Part shown: piece by piece, positions 51,350 to 61,484 of the stretch
How positions within the stretch are numbered: the first letter of the stretch is position 1
Layout: each line of letters starts with the position of its first letter
Origin: Microcella frigidaquae
Lineage (GTDB): Bacteria > Actinomycetota > Actinomycetes > Actinomycetales > Microbacteriaceae
Direction: 5' to 3'
Length of the DNA: 64,000 bases
NCBI RefSeq assembly: GCF_014200395.1
Contig: NZ_JACHBS010000001.1
Span: forward strand, 1,922,001 to 1,986,000
Program-made: the position numbers and the translations under genes
The notes under the pieces: model-generated
Databases searched by the model: none
Seen by the model: the letters and a program-made list of their open reading frames with translations, nothing else
What the model was told of the DNA's origin: nothing

Positions 51350-52674
51350 TGGCAACCACGATCCGCATGCCCGAGGTGCTCGCCAACGTCACCGAGGCGG
51401 CCGTGCAGAAGTGGCTCGTGGCCGAGGGAGACACGATCGAGGTCGGTCAGCCCTTCGCCGAGATCGAGACTGAGAAGGCCGTCGTCGAGTACACGGCCGA
51501 GACCGCAGGCACCGTCCTGCAGCTCCTCATCGGGGAGGGCGACGCTGTCGACGTCGGCGCCCCGATCGCACTCGTGGGGGAGGCGGGGGAGGTGGCCCCC
51601 GCTTCCCCCGCGGCAGACCCGTCTGCCGCGTCCGCCGGGGGTTCTGTGGTGGTGGCCCCGTCGGACGCGGCAGCGACTCCTGCCGCCGTGGCTCCGGCAC
51701 CGGCGCCCGCCGCTCCGGCACCGGCCGCCGCACCTGCCGCCGATGCTGCGAGCGTCGCTCCGGCCGCGGACGGCCGCCGGTTCATCAGCCCGCTCGTGCG
51801 GCGCCTCGCTCGCGAGCACGGTCTCGACCTCGCGAGCGTGCGCGGCTCGGGCCCCGAGGGACGCATCGTGCGCCGCGACATCGAGGCGCTGCTCGCCGGT
51901 GCTCCCGCTGCGGCCACGACGGCTGCCGCCCCCGCCGCGACTCCTCCCGCCGCTGCTCCGGCGCCGGCTGCGGTGCCCACCGCGCCCGCCGGCCTCGAGC
52001 CCGAGCTGATCCCGGCCTCGCGCATGCGCAAGACGATCGCGCGCCGGCTCACCGAGAGCAAGAGCACGGTGCCGCACTTCTACCTCACGGCCGAGTGCCG
52101 GGTCGACCGCCTCCTCGAACTGCGGCGCGAGCTCAACGCGATCGACGGCGTCAAGGTCTCGGTCAACGACCTGGTCGTCAAGGCGGTCGCCGCGGCGTTC
52201 GTCGACGTGCCGGAGGCCAACACGACCTGGACCGACGAGGGGATGCTGCGCCACCGCACGGTGGACATCGCGATCGCCGTCTCGCTCGACGACGGTCTCG
52301 TCACCCCGGTGGTCCGCGGCGTCGAGCGGCTCTCGGTCTCCGCGCTGTCGGCTGCGATCGTCGACCTGGCGACGCGCGCCCGTAGCGGGGGTCTGAAGCA
52401 GCACGAGATCGAGGGCGGCAGCTTCGCCGTCTCGAATCTCGGCATGTTCGGCACCCAGGAGTTCAGCGCGATCATCAACCCCCCGCAGGCGGGCATCCTC
52501 GCCGTCGGCGCGGCACGCCAGGCCCCCGTCGTCGTCGACGGGGCTCTCGCGGTGGGAACCGTGATGTCGGTCACGCTGTCGGCCGACCACCGCGTTCTGG
52601 ATGGCGCGCTCGCCGCACGCTGGCTCGCCGCCTTCGTGGCCCGCATCGAGAACCCGGTCTCCATCCTCGCCTGA
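51349..52674 (+). CDS. 2-oxoacid dehydrogenase E2 (dihydrolipoamide acyltransferase)
   Basis: 441 aa. One lipoyl domain (residues 1-80) with the lipoylated Lys in EIETEKAVVEY. A long Ala/Pro linker follows, then the E3/E1-binding domain (FISPLVRRLAREHGLDLASV, about residues 143-180), a second Ala/Pro linker, and the catalytic domain with the H-x3-D-G motif in SADHRVLDG near the end. A hairpin with a T-rich tail follows. Confidence 0.93.
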   Translation: MATTIRMPEVLANVTEAAVQKWLVAEGDTIEVGQPFAEIETEKAVVEYTAETAGTVLQLLIGEGDAVDVGAPIALVGEAGEVAPASPAADPSAASAGGSVVVAPSDAAATPAAVAPAPAPAAPAPAAAPAADAASVAPAADGRRFISPLVRRLAREHGLDLASVRGSGPEGRIVRRDIEALLAGAPAAATTAAAPAATPPAAAPAPAAVPTAPAGLEPELIPASRMRKTIARRLTESKSTVPHFYLTAECRVDRLLELRRELNAIDGVKVSVNDLVVKAVAAAFVDVPEANTTWTDEGMLRHRTVDIAIAVSLDDGLVTPVVRGVERLSVSALSAAIVDLATRARSGGLKQHEIEGGSFAVSNLGMFGTQEFSAIINPPQAGILAVGAARQAPVVVDGALAVGTVMSVTLSADHRVLDGALAARWLAAFVARIENPVSILA

Positions 52675-52680
52675 CCGCCG

Positions 52681-52705
52681 TCTGCGATCTGGTAAACATC
52701 GCAGA
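52681..52705 (+). terminator. Terminator after the E2 gene
   Basis: TCTGCGAT (52681-52688) pairs with ATCGCAGA (52698-52705) and is followed by ATCTTTC. This is the most classical terminator in the window. Confidence 0.75.
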
Positions 52706-52799
52706 ATCTTTCAAGTCAAGACGCGCGAAGAAGCCGCTCCGGGGGCCTGGATCGGGATACTCTGACCGTGTTTCCTGACCCTCCGAAGTGGAGCTGTGC

Positions 52800-53951
52800 A
52801 TGAAGATCGCCATCCGGCGCGAGCCGATCGAGGGGGAGCGCCGCGTCGCGGCCACCCCCGCGGCCGTCGCCCAGTACGTCGCCGCGGGCTACGCGGTGAC
52901 GGTCCAGAAGGGGGCGGGCGTCGCGGCCGGCTACCCCGACTCCGCCTACGCCGAGGCCGGCGCTGAGCTCGCGGCGAGCATCCCGCTGTCGAAGGTCGAC
53001 GTGCTCGCGCACGTGCGCCCGCTCGACCGCGAGACGATCGCGAAGCTGCCGAAGGGCGCCATCACGGTGGGCTTCGCCTCGCCGGCGAGCGAGCTCGACG
53101 CGGTCAAGGCGCTCGCCGACCGCGGCGTGACCGCCTTCTCGCTCGAGCTGATTCCGCGCATCTCGCGCGCGCAGTCGATGGACGCCCTCACCTCGCAGGC
53201 GCTCGTCGCCGGCTACCGCTGCGTGCTCGAGGCCTCGATGCGCTTCCCGCGCTTCCTGCCGCTGTTCATGACGGCGGCGGGCACGATCCCGCCCGCGCGG
53301 GTGCTCGTGCTCGGTGCGGGCGTCGCCGGCCTGCAGGCCATCGCCACTGCCAAGCGCCTCGGTGCGAAGGTCTCGGCCTACGACGTGCGCTCGGCCTCCG
53401 CCGATGAGGTGCAGTCGATGGGCGGCACGTTCATCCACCTCGACCTCGACGCCGCCGCCGACGCGGCGGGCGGCTACGCCAAGGAGCTCGCCGCCGACCG
53501 CGCCGACCGCCAGCGCGAACTGCTCGCCCCGTACGTCGCCGATGCCGACATCATCATCACGACGGCGGCGATCCCCGGCCGCCCTGCGCCCCGCCTCGTC
53601 ACCGCGAGCATGGTGAAGGGCATGGCCGCCGGCTCGATCATCGTCGACCTCGCCGCCGAGACCGGCGGCAACGTCGAGGGCGCCACGCCCGGCGAGGACG
53701 TCCAGGTGCCGGTCGACGGCGGCCACGTCACGATCGTCGGCATGAAGGACGCGGCCTCGACGATGCCGTACGACGCCTCGCGCCTGCTCGGTCAGAACAT
53801 CGCCAACCTCGTCGCGCTCATGACGCGCGATGGCGCCCTCGTGCCCGACTTCGACGACGAGGTCGTCGCGGGCGCCTGTCTCACCCACGAGGGAGCGGTG
53901 CGGCACGAGCCGACCGCCGCCGCCCTCGCCGACCGGAAGGGCGGCAAGTAA
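52800..53951 (+). CDS. pntAA: NAD(P) transhydrogenase subunit alpha 1
   Basis: 383 aa from ATG 52800. The soluble NAD(H)-binding domain I begins KIAIRREPIEGERRVAATP and contains VLGAGVAGLQAIATAKRLG (about residues 170-190). With PntAB and PntB it couples hydride transfer from NADH to NADP with proton influx, supplying NADPH. A TACTCT box lies about 30 bases upstream. The three genes overlap tightly. Confidence 0.94.
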   Translation: MKIAIRREPIEGERRVAATPAAVAQYVAAGYAVTVQKGAGVAAGYPDSAYAEAGAELAASIPLSKVDVLAHVRPLDRETIAKLPKGAITVGFASPASELDAVKALADRGVTAFSLELIPRISRAQSMDALTSQALVAGYRCVLEASMRFPRFLPLFMTAAGTIPPARVLVLGAGVAGLQAIATAKRLGAKVSAYDVRSASADEVQSMGGTFIHLDLDAAADAAGGYAKELAADRADRQRELLAPYVADADIIITTAAIPGRPAPRLVTASMVKGMAAGSIIVDLAAETGGNVEGATPGEDVQVPVDGGHVTIVGMKDAASTMPYDASRLLGQNIANLVALMTRDGALVPDFDDEVVAGACLTHEGAVRHEPTAAALADRKGGK

Positions 53952-54268
53952 TGGACGCCATCACCCTGCTCACGTTCTTCGTGCTCTCCGTGTTCGTCGG
54001 CTTCGAGGTCGTCTCGAAGGTGTCGAGCACGCTGCACACCCCGCTCATGTCGGGCGCGAACGCCATCCACGGCATCATCCTGGTCGGCGCCGTGATCGTC
54101 GCCGGGCAGGCGGAGAGCATCCCGGTGCTCGTCGTCGCCCTGATCGCGGTGCTGCTCGCCACCGTCAACCTGGTCGGCGGCTTCGTCGTCACCGACCGCA
54201 TGCTCGAGATGTTCGGCGGACGCAAGCCCGCGCCGGCGTCGTCGGCGAAGAAGGAGGAGTCGAAGTGA
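53951..54268 (+). CDS. pntAB: NAD(P) transhydrogenase subunit alpha 2
   Basis: 105 aa, membrane domain part with three hydrophobic helices (about residues 2-20, 33-52 and 56-80), including LMSGANAIHGIILVGAVIVA. Its first base is the last base of the pntAA stop codon, and it overlaps pntB by four bases. Confidence 0.93.
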   Translation: MDAITLLTFFVLSVFVGFEVVSKVSSTLHTPLMSGANAIHGIILVGAVIVAGQAESIPVLVVALIAVLLATVNLVGGFVVTDRMLEMFGGRKPAPASSAKKEESK

Positions 54269-55641
54269 TCGTGCTCACCCCCGAGTGGACCGCTCTGCTC
54301 TACCTGGTCGCCGCGGTCTGCTTCATCCTGGCCCTCAAGGGCCTGTCGTCGCCGAAGTCGGCGCGCCGCGGCAACCTGATCGGCGCGTTCGGCGCGCTCG
54401 TGGCCATGGTCGTCGTCTTCCTCTCGACTGAGCTGGACAACATCGCGCTCATCCTCGGCACGATCGCGCTGGGCACGGTCATCGCGGTTCCGGCCTCGCG
54501 CCTGGTGAAGATGACGCAGATGCCGCAGCTCGTCGCCCTGTTCAACGGCGTCGGCGGCGGCGCGGCGGCCCTGGTCGCCCTGCTCGAGCTGCCGCTCGTC
54601 GCGGACGAGCTCGGCGCCGTCATCGCGGTAGCGTTCACCGTGCTCGTCGGGGCGGTCTCTTTCTCGGGCTCGGCGATCACCTTCGCCAAGCTGCAGGAGC
54701 TCATGCCGACCCGCCCGATCGTCTTCCCGGGCGCTCCGGTCGTCATCAGCCTCGTCGCCCTCGGCTCGCTCGCGAGCGCCGTCTGGCTCGTGCTCACCGG
54801 CGACGCGGTCGCCAGCTACGTGCTCCTCGCCCTCGGCACGGCGCTCGGTGTGCTGATCGTGCTGCCGGTCGGCGGCGCGGACGTGCCGATCGTCATCTCG
54901 CTGCTGAACGCCTTCACGGGCCTCACGGTGGCGGCCTCGGGCCTCGTGCTCGGCAACACGCTGCTGCTGGTCGCGGGCACGCTCGTCGGCGCCTCGGGCA
55001 CGATCCTCACGCGCGCCATGGCCTCGGCCATGGGTCGCAGCGTGGCGGGCATTCTGTTCGGGGCGTTCCGCGGCGGCTCGACCGCTGGCTCGACCGCGCA
55101 GAGCGACCGCCCGGTGCGCAGCTCGAGCGCGGAGGACGTGGCGATCCTGCTCGGCTACGCGCAGCGCGTCATCGTCGTGCCGGGCTACGGTCTCGCCGTC
55201 GCCCAGGCGCAGCACACGATGGCCGAGCTCGCGGCGACGCTCGAGTCGAAGGGCATCGAGGTCGTGTTCGGCATCCACCCGGTCGCTGGCCGCATGCCCG
55301 GGCACATGAACGTGCTGCTCGCCGAGGCGAACGTGCCCTACGAGGTGCTCAGCGAGATGGACGAGGTCAACCCGCAGTTCAAGAACGCCGACGTCGCCCT
55401 CGTCGTCGGAGCGAACGACGTGGTGAACCCGGCCGCGAAGACGAGCCCCGGGTCGCCGATCTTCGGCATGCCCATCCTCGACGTCGCCGCGGCCCGTCAG
55501 GTCGTCTTCCTCAAGCGCTCGATGCGTCCCGGCTTCGCGGGCATCGAGAACGACCTGCTGTTCGAACCGCAGACAACGCTGCTGTTCGGCGACGCGAAGG
55601 ACTCGCTGACGAAGGTGCTCACCGCCGTCAAGAACCTGTAG
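54265..55641 (+). CDS. pntB: NAD(P) transhydrogenase subunit beta
   Basis: 458 aa, GTG start overlapping pntAB (GTGA), with an AAGGAGGAG ribosome site. About nine membrane helices (residues 5-265) are followed by the NADP(H)-binding domain III with VPGYGLAVAQAQHTMAELA, GIHPVAGRMPGHMNVLLAEA and VGANDVVNPAAKTSPGSPI. Other frames also stay open here because of GC bias. Confidence 0.95.
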   Translation: MIVLTPEWTALLYLVAAVCFILALKGLSSPKSARRGNLIGAFGALVAMVVVFLSTELDNIALILGTIALGTVIAVPASRLVKMTQMPQLVALFNGVGGGAAALVALLELPLVADELGAVIAVAFTVLVGAVSFSGSAITFAKLQELMPTRPIVFPGAPVVISLVALGSLASAVWLVLTGDAVASYVLLALGTALGVLIVLPVGGADVPIVISLLNAFTGLTVAASGLVLGNTLLLVAGTLVGASGTILTRAMASAMGRSVAGILFGAFRGGSTAGSTAQSDRPVRSSSAEDVAILLGYAQRVIVVPGYGLAVAQAQHTMAELAATLESKGIEVVFGIHPVAGRMPGHMNVLLAEANVPYEVLSEMDEVNPQFKNADVALVVGANDVVNPAAKTSPGSPIFGMPILDVAAARQVVFLKRSMRPGFAGIENDLLFEPQTTLLFGDAKDSLTKVLTAVKNL

Positions 55642-55657
55642 ACGGATGCCCTGCCGG

Positions 55658-55690
55658 TCGCCGCGCGGAGCCCTCGGGCCCGCGCGGCGA
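55658..55690. terminator. Bidirectional hairpin between pntB and the DUF4032 gene
   Basis: TCGCCGCGCGG (55658-55668) pairs perfectly with CCGCGCGGCGA (55680-55690). Confidence 0.75.
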
Positions 55691-55731
55691 TCGCGTTCGG
55701 GGGCCTGGCTCCGCCCGCCCCGCGCCGCCGA

Positions 55732-57048
55732 TCAGACCTTGTCGCGCCAGCTGCCCGGGGCCAGCTCGTCGCCCTCGACGATCTCGATCTCGCTCGTGTC
55801 GAGCACGGGCAGCGAGAGCGTCTCGGTGACGGGCGCGATCATCGTCGCTTCGTCGCGGCGGTGGCGCAGCACCGTGTCGATGTACGAGCTCAGCGCCTCG
55901 GCGAGCGGGATCGCCCGGCCCTCGTCCTGCGAGCGGTACCAGCGGTGCTCGAGCAGCTGGTGGAACAGCTCCGGCCCCTCGAGCTTGCCGCGCAGATCCT
56001 TCGGCACGGCCCGGATCACCGGCTCGAACACGCGCATGAGCCACTCGTGCGCGACGACCTCCTCGTCGCCCTCGCGGTCGGGATGGTTCTGGGCGGCGTA
56101 GGCGTCGAGGTCGTTGAGCAGCCGCCGCGCCTGGTTCTCCTCGGCGTCGATGCCGGTGAGCCGCAGCAGGCGGCGCGAGTGGTGGCCCGCATCCACGACC
56201 TTGGGGCGGATGCGCACCTGCGTGCTGTCGCCGTCCGTGGTGATGGCGAGCTCCTCGATGTCGAAGCCGAGGTCGTTGAGCCGCTCCACGCGGTCGGTGA
56301 TGCGCCACCGCTCGGAGCGGTCGAACGACTCCCAGCCGGTGAGCTCCTTCCACAGCGAGCGGTACGACTCGATGATGCGGTTGCTCGTCTCGATGGCGTC
56401 GATGTCCTCGTCGAGGCGGCCGCCGGCCTCGAGGTCGAGCAGCTCGCCGGCGATGTTCACGCGGGCGATCTCGAGGTCGTTCTCCCGCTGGCCGTTCGAC
56501 AGGCCGCCCTCGTAGAGCTGCCCGGTCTCGGCGTCAACCAGGTAGGCGGCGAAGGCGCCCGCGTCGCGCCGGAACAGCGTGTTCGACAGCGAGACGTCGC
56601 CCCAGAAGAAGCCCGCGATGTGCAGTCGCACCATCAGCAGGGCGAGCGCGTCGACGAGGCGGGTCGCGGTATCGGGGCGCAGCGTCTGCGAGTACAGCGC
56701 CCGGTAGGGCAGCGAGAAGCGCAGGTGGCGGGTGACGAGCACCGGCAGCAGCGCCTCGCCGTCGTCGGCGACCCGCTCGGTGATGACCGCGGCGGGCTCG
56801 ACGCAGGGGATGTCGAGGCGCTGCAGGGTGCGCAGCAGGTCGTACTCGCGCCGCGCCATCTCCTCGGTCGTCTCCTTCACCGCCACGACGACGTCGCCGA
56901 GGTGCACGAACCGTACGAGGTGCCGCGAGATGCCCTTCGGCAGCGAGGCGATCGTGTCGTCCGGCCAGAGCTCGAGCGGCTGGTGCCAGGGCAGGTCGAG
57001 CAGCGCCGGATCGGTGACGGCGGAGGTGATCGAGAGCGAGGCGCTCAT
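55732..57048 (-). CDS. DUF4032 protein with kinase-like fold
   Basis: 438 aa from ATG 57048 behind GGGAGA. The N-terminal half (about residues 40-210) looks like a lipopolysaccharide-kinase/Kdo-kinase fold: VVAVKETTEEMARREY (Lys and Glu of a nucleotide site), LHIAGFFWGDVSLSNTLF in place of the H-G-D-x4-N catalytic loop, then LVDAETG. The C-terminal half is DUF4032. It is widespread in actinobacteria and of unknown role. It is on the same strand as the sugar-ABC ATPase, 106 bases downstream of it. Confidence 0.82.
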   Translation of the reverse strand: MSASLSITSAVTDPALLDLPWHQPLELWPDDTIASLPKGISRHLVRFVHLGDVVVAVKETTEEMARREYDLLRTLQRLDIPCVEPAAVITERVADDGEALLPVLVTRHLRFSLPYRALYSQTLRPDTATRLVDALALLMVRLHIAGFFWGDVSLSNTLFRRDAGAFAAYLVDAETGQLYEGGLSNGQRENDLEIARVNIAGELLDLEAGGRLDEDIDAIETSNRIIESYRSLWKELTGWESFDRSERWRITDRVERLNDLGFDIEELAITTDGDSTQVRIRPKVVDAGHHSRRLLRLTGIDAEENQARRLLNDLDAYAAQNHPDREGDEEVVAHEWLMRVFEPVIRAVPKDLRGKLEGPELFHQLLEHRWYRSQDEGRAIPLAEALSSYIDTVLRHRRDEATMIAPVTETLSLPVLDTSEIEIVEGDELAPGSWRDKV

Positions 57049-57099
57049 GGGGTCTCCCGTCGGGGGTTCAGGATGCGGCGCTCGGGCCGCGAAACGCGA

Positions 57100-57135
57100 C
57101 GAGGGCGGGCGCACCGGTCGGTACGTCCGCCCTCG
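57100..57135 (-). terminator. Hairpin after the ABC ATPase gene
   Basis: CGAGGGCGG (57100-57108) pairs with CCGCCCTCG (57127-57135), 20 bases beyond the ATPase stop. Confidence 0.65.
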
Positions 57136-57154
57136 CCATCGAGGTTCTGCGCAA

Positions 57155-58252
<1,098 letters not shown>

Positions 58253-58452
58253 GGGTGTACTTCTCCTTCACCGGCAGGTACGTGCCGGACGATCCGTTGT
58301 GAATGGATGTGCCAGGTGGCGTGGCGGACGTCATCGGCCACCGGGGCTCAGTATGCCATCTTCCGGCTCTCGTCGTACCATGGATCGAGGGCGCGACGAG
58401 CGCCCTTCACCGTGTAACCGGCAGGCTGTGCCCCCGGAACGAATGAGGTCGG

Positions 58453-59370
58453 ATGAACGAGCACCGCTCCGGGCACGAGCGCCCCTCGAAGAATCAGCGG
58501 CGTGCCGAGGCCCGCGAGAAGGCCCGGCAGCTGCGCGAGGAGCAGCAGAAGAAGGAGCGGCGCAACCGCTGGCTGCTGCAGGGCGGTGTCGCCTTCGCGG
58601 CCATCGCGATCGTCGCGGTCATCGCCCTCGTGCTCGTCAACTCGGTGCGTCCCGACGGCCCCGGGCCGCGCAACATGGCCAGCGACGGCATCCGCATCGG
58701 CGCCGAGTTCCAGGTCGTGCCGACCGCCTCGCTGCCGGCCGGGCGCGACCCACTGGTCTCCGAGGCCAACCCGCCGGGAGTGGTCGACATCCAGATCGTC
58801 GTCGACTACCTCTGCCCGATCTGCGGCGAGTTCGAGGCGACCAACGGAGCGTTCATCGAGACCCTGATCGCCTCGGGCGCCGCGACCGTCGAGTACCGCC
58901 CGATCGCGATCCTCACGAGCCGCTCGGCCGGCACCGAGTACTCGCTGCGCGCCGCCAACGCCGCTGCCTGCGTCGCCGACCGCGATCCGGCGGCCTTCTT
59001 CGACTTCAACGCCAGCCTGTTCGCCGAGCAGCCCGAGGAGGGCACGCCGGGTCTGGACGACGAGCGGCTCATCGAGCTCGCGGGCGAGGCGGGGGCCACA
59101 GCGCCGACCGTCGAGCGGTGCATCCGCGACCGCACCTTCGCCTCGTGGGTGCGCGACGCGACGGATCGAGCGCTGACCGGGCCGCTCGCGATCCGCGACA
59201 TCGCGGTCGACCGCGTCGAGGGCACGCCGACGATCTTCGTCAACGGGCTGCGTTTCGAGTACCGCTATCCCTTCGAGCAGGAGGACTTCGCCCAGTTCGT
59301 GCTGCAGGCGGCGGGCGACGAGTTCTCGACCAACCCGACGCCGAGCCCCACGCCGACGCCTACGCCGTAG
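58453..59370 (+). CDS. Membrane-anchored DsbA-like thioredoxin-fold protein
   Basis: 305 aa. A charged cytoplasmic N-terminus (RRAEAREKARQLREEQQKKE) precedes one membrane helix (about residues 43-65), which places the thioredoxin-4/DsbA domain outside. The active site is YLCPICGEFEA (C-P-I-C, about residues 120-123), and the cis-Pro loop is VEGTPTIFVNG. Two further Cys (AACVAD, ERCIRD) lie in the helical insert. It ends in a Pro-Thr repeat tail (PTPSPTPTPTP). It probably forms or reshuffles disulfides in exported proteins. Confidence 0.9.
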   Translation: MNEHRSGHERPSKNQRRAEAREKARQLREEQQKKERRNRWLLQGGVAFAAIAIVAVIALVLVNSVRPDGPGPRNMASDGIRIGAEFQVVPTASLPAGRDPLVSEANPPGVVDIQIVVDYLCPICGEFEATNGAFIETLIASGAATVEYRPIAILTSRSAGTEYSLRAANAAACVADRDPAAFFDFNASLFAEQPEEGTPGLDDERLIELAGEAGATAPTVERCIRDRTFASWVRDATDRALTGPLAIRDIAVDRVEGTPTIFVNGLRFEYRYPFEQEDFAQFVLQAAGDEFSTNPTPSPTPTPTP

Positions 59371-59404
59371 CGCCGGTACCCTGGGGTGAGCCGTTCGCGG
59401 CTCT

Positions 59405-59477
59405 GCCGGCTTGGCGCAATTGGTAGCGCACCCGACTTGTAATCGGGCGGTTGCGGGTTCGAGTCCCGCAGTCGGCT
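59405..59477 (+). tRNA. tRNA-Thr (anticodon TGT)
   Basis: 73 nt. The acceptor GCCGGCT pairs with AGTCGGC (one G-U pair), the anticodon loop is CTTGTAA with anticodon TGT, the T-loop is GGTTCGAGTCC and the discriminator is T. No CCA is encoded. An integrase gene lies directly downstream in opposite orientation. Confidence 0.97.
59457..59477. other. Presumed attachment site (att) at the tRNA-Thr 3' end
   Basis: The T-arm and acceptor end of tRNA-Thr is the usual crossover region for tyrosine integrases whose gene lies next to it, as here. The matching copy should lie beyond the right edge of the window, so the exact core cannot be fixed. Confidence 0.5.
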
Positions 59478-59545
59478 CTAGACCCCTGTGAATTGGCGGG
59501 CTCGCGCCAGACGCGGGTGCGGAGCCCCGCATAAACCCCGCAGAT

Positions 59546-60727
59546 TCAGACGACGATCTCGCTGAGTAGAGCGGCCGCTCGTGCTGTTCCCGCGGTCTTC
59601 GACATGTAGACGTCTTGGGTCATCGACGGGTTCGCGTGACCGAGGTACTCGGCAATGTCGCGGGCGGAGAGCCCGGCCGAGTCCAAGAGCGTCGCGACGG
59701 TCTTGCGGAAAGCGTGCAGCTTCACGTCGCCCAGACCAAGCCGCTCTCGAGCCTCTCGCCAGTCCCTCGACGTGTTCTGAGGGTCGCGGAGGTTGCCGAG
59801 CACCGTAGGGAACACCAACGCTCCGCTGATGCGCTCTCGTCGTGCGCTGAGTACCTCCAGCAGTCTTGCAGGCATCTGGATCGTGCGACCGCTCGCCGCC
59901 GTCTTGCCGTGATCCTGCCTAACCAGTCCACGCCCGACCACTCGCACGACGGTCGCGTGGAGGCGTACCGTTCCGTTGCCGAGGTCGACGTCGTCCCATT
60001 GCAGCGCGATCGCCTCGCCGACCCGACACCCGGTCCCCGCCATGAACTCGATGAGGTCGACGAGGTCGAGCTCGGACAGGCGAGCGTCTGTGCGCACGGC
60101 CGCGAGCAAGAACTCAAGCTCGCTCTGCGTGATCGCCTTCGCGCCATCGCGCGCCTGGCGAATCCCCTCGAGCTCTCGCACCGGGTTTCGCTGGAGCGCC
60201 CCGGTGCGCACGGCTAGAGCGAACATGCCGCTGAGCACGCTCCGGGCGCTCTTTGCGCTGGCTGGACCGTGATCGGCGCGGATCCCGTCGACGAGAGCCT
60301 GCAGTCGCGGCACGGTCGCCTCTGTGACCGTAAGGGACCCGAATCGGGGCAAGATCAGCTTGTCGAGAGTTCGGGCGTAGAGTGCATGTGTCGCGGGCGC
60401 CGTGCGATCGCCAGCCTTCGACGTGAGGAAGGCCTGCCCCAGCTGCGCGATCTTCATCGTCGGCGCTGGCGCATCGCCACCACTCCTCGTTAGTTCGACC
60501 AGGGCCCGCTCGATTGCCTCGGCCGCTCTGCGGCGGCCGGCCTTCTCGGCTGCGATTCGCCTGCTCGAGCTCATGCCAGCGTCGAGGGGCACGGTAACGA
60601 ACCTCTCGATCTGTCGATAGGTACCGTCAGCGAATCGGTAGCGAGCGCGCGCCCGCCACCTCCCGGGCGCGACCTCCTTCACCGAGATCGCACCGTGGGA
60701 GCCGACGGGAGTCCGGGGCCTAGCCAC
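59546..60727 (-). CDS. int: Tyrosine-type site-specific integrase
   Basis: 393 aa. An N-terminal arm-binding region (SVKEVAPGRWRARARYRFAD) is followed by a core-binding SAM-like domain (residues about 95-180) and a catalytic domain with Arg in GTGCRVGEAIALQW, the H-x-x-R of HAFRKTVATLL, His of LGHANPSMTQ and the nucleophile Tyr in DVYMSK. It is the phage/ICE type. It should act at the adjacent tRNA-Thr. Its start overlaps the end of the repressor gene by eight bases. Confidence 0.94.
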   Translation of the reverse strand: MARPRTPVGSHGAISVKEVAPGRWRARARYRFADGTYRQIERFVTVPLDAGMSSSRRIAAEKAGRRRAAEAIERALVELTRSGGDAPAPTMKIAQLGQAFLTSKAGDRTAPATHALYARTLDKLILPRFGSLTVTEATVPRLQALVDGIRADHGPASAKSARSVLSGMFALAVRTGALQRNPVRELEGIRQARDGAKAITQSELEFLLAAVRTDARLSELDLVDLIEFMAGTGCRVGEAIALQWDDVDLGNGTVRLHATVVRVVGRGLVRQDHGKTAASGRTIQMPARLLEVLSARRERISGALVFPTVLGNLRDPQNTSRDWREARERLGLGDVKLHAFRKTVATLLDSAGLSARDIAEYLGHANPSMTQDVYMSKTAGTARAAALLSEIVV

Positions 60728-61394
60728 CGTTGTTGCTCCTCTCCAGGAAGGTCAGATTCTCGAGTAGCTCGACGATCTCATGGGGGTGCCGCGCCTGGGC
60801 ATCCTCGCCCTCTGCGACCGTCAGCAAGCCCTCGAGAGCAGCGCCGATGACCTGCATGAGTTGCCGGGCTTCGATATCGGTTCTCACCACCACCCCTTGC
60901 CATGCTCGAGCGATACGGAACTGATCGTTCTTCGACCGAATCCGTCGCATCACCCACGGGAGGTAGTCATCCGCCGACTTCGGTCGGCCGACACGGTCAT
61001 CGAATACCGTGGCAACGAGATTCGGGTTCTCCTGGAGGAACTCCGATGTTCTCCGCATGGAGTGGAGCCAGTTCGGCAGGATCTCGCTGAATTGGAGGGC
61101 CCAGTCGTCGCTGACTTCGCGCCGGTGCCTCAGCTCCTGCGCTGGGGATCGCATCCCAATCAGCAGTCGATCTAGGTCGACGCTGAGGGCATCGGCAATG
61201 AGGAGCGCTTCCGACAGTCGGACATCTCTCGTACCGTTCTCGATCCTCGAGACGGCGGTTGAATCGACCGGCATCCCTCGGCTGCTGAGAGCTTCTGCAA
61301 GCTCTCGTTGAGTCCAACCGCGTGCAGCTCTGTAGCGGGCCACGTTCTGCGCAAAGACGCTGAGCTGTGCCGGGCCCGTGGGATCGCTTGTCAT
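60720..61394 (-). CDS. XRE-family repressor of the integrative element
   Basis: 224 aa from ATG 61394 (61403 also possible). The N-terminal HTH (about residues 10-75) contains RAARGWTQRELAEALSSRG and VDSTAVSRIENGTRDVRLSE. The rest is helical, with RSPAQELRHRREVSDDWALQ, and has no recognised sensor or protease domain. It sits like a lysogeny-type repressor, divergent from the excisionase-like gene and overlapping the integrase gene, which suggests it governs excision. Confidence 0.82.
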   Translation of the reverse strand: MTSDPTGPAQLSVFAQNVARYRAARGWTQRELAEALSSRGMPVDSTAVSRIENGTRDVRLSEALLIADALSVDLDRLLIGMRSPAQELRHRREVSDDWALQFSEILPNWLHSMRRTSEFLQENPNLVATVFDDRVGRPKSADDYLPWVMRRIRSKNDQFRIARAWQGVVVRTDIEARQLMQVIGAALEGLLTVAEGEDAQARHPHEIVELLENLTFLERSNNGG

Positions 61395-61403
61395 GCTCGA
61401 CAT

Positions 61404-61423
61404 TCTTGCACCGAATCGCAAGA
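61404..61423. promoter_or_regulatory. Dyad at the repressor start
   Basis: TCTTGC-ACCGAATC-GCAAGA, directly upstream of the XRE repressor. It is a plausible autoregulatory operator. Confidence 0.5.
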
Positions 61424-61433
61424 CGTGTGCTAA

Positions 61434-61451
61434 GTTGTCGCCAAGCGCAAC
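61434..61451. promoter_or_regulatory. Second dyad in the repressor/excisionase intergenic region
   Basis: GTTG-T-CGC-CAA-GCG-CAAC is an imperfect inverted repeat 33 bases before the excisionase-like gene. Confidence 0.4.
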
Positions 61452-61484
61452 AATGCGCACCAGGACAACAGTCACGGAGAAGCC

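Noticed and set aside
48512..51355. Very long open frame (947 codons) on the minus strand opposite the E1 gene
   Set aside because: Only its last 174 codons form the VOC protein, with its own start and ribosome site. The rest is an antisense frame kept open by GC bias; the E1 gene on the plus strand has full family motifs.
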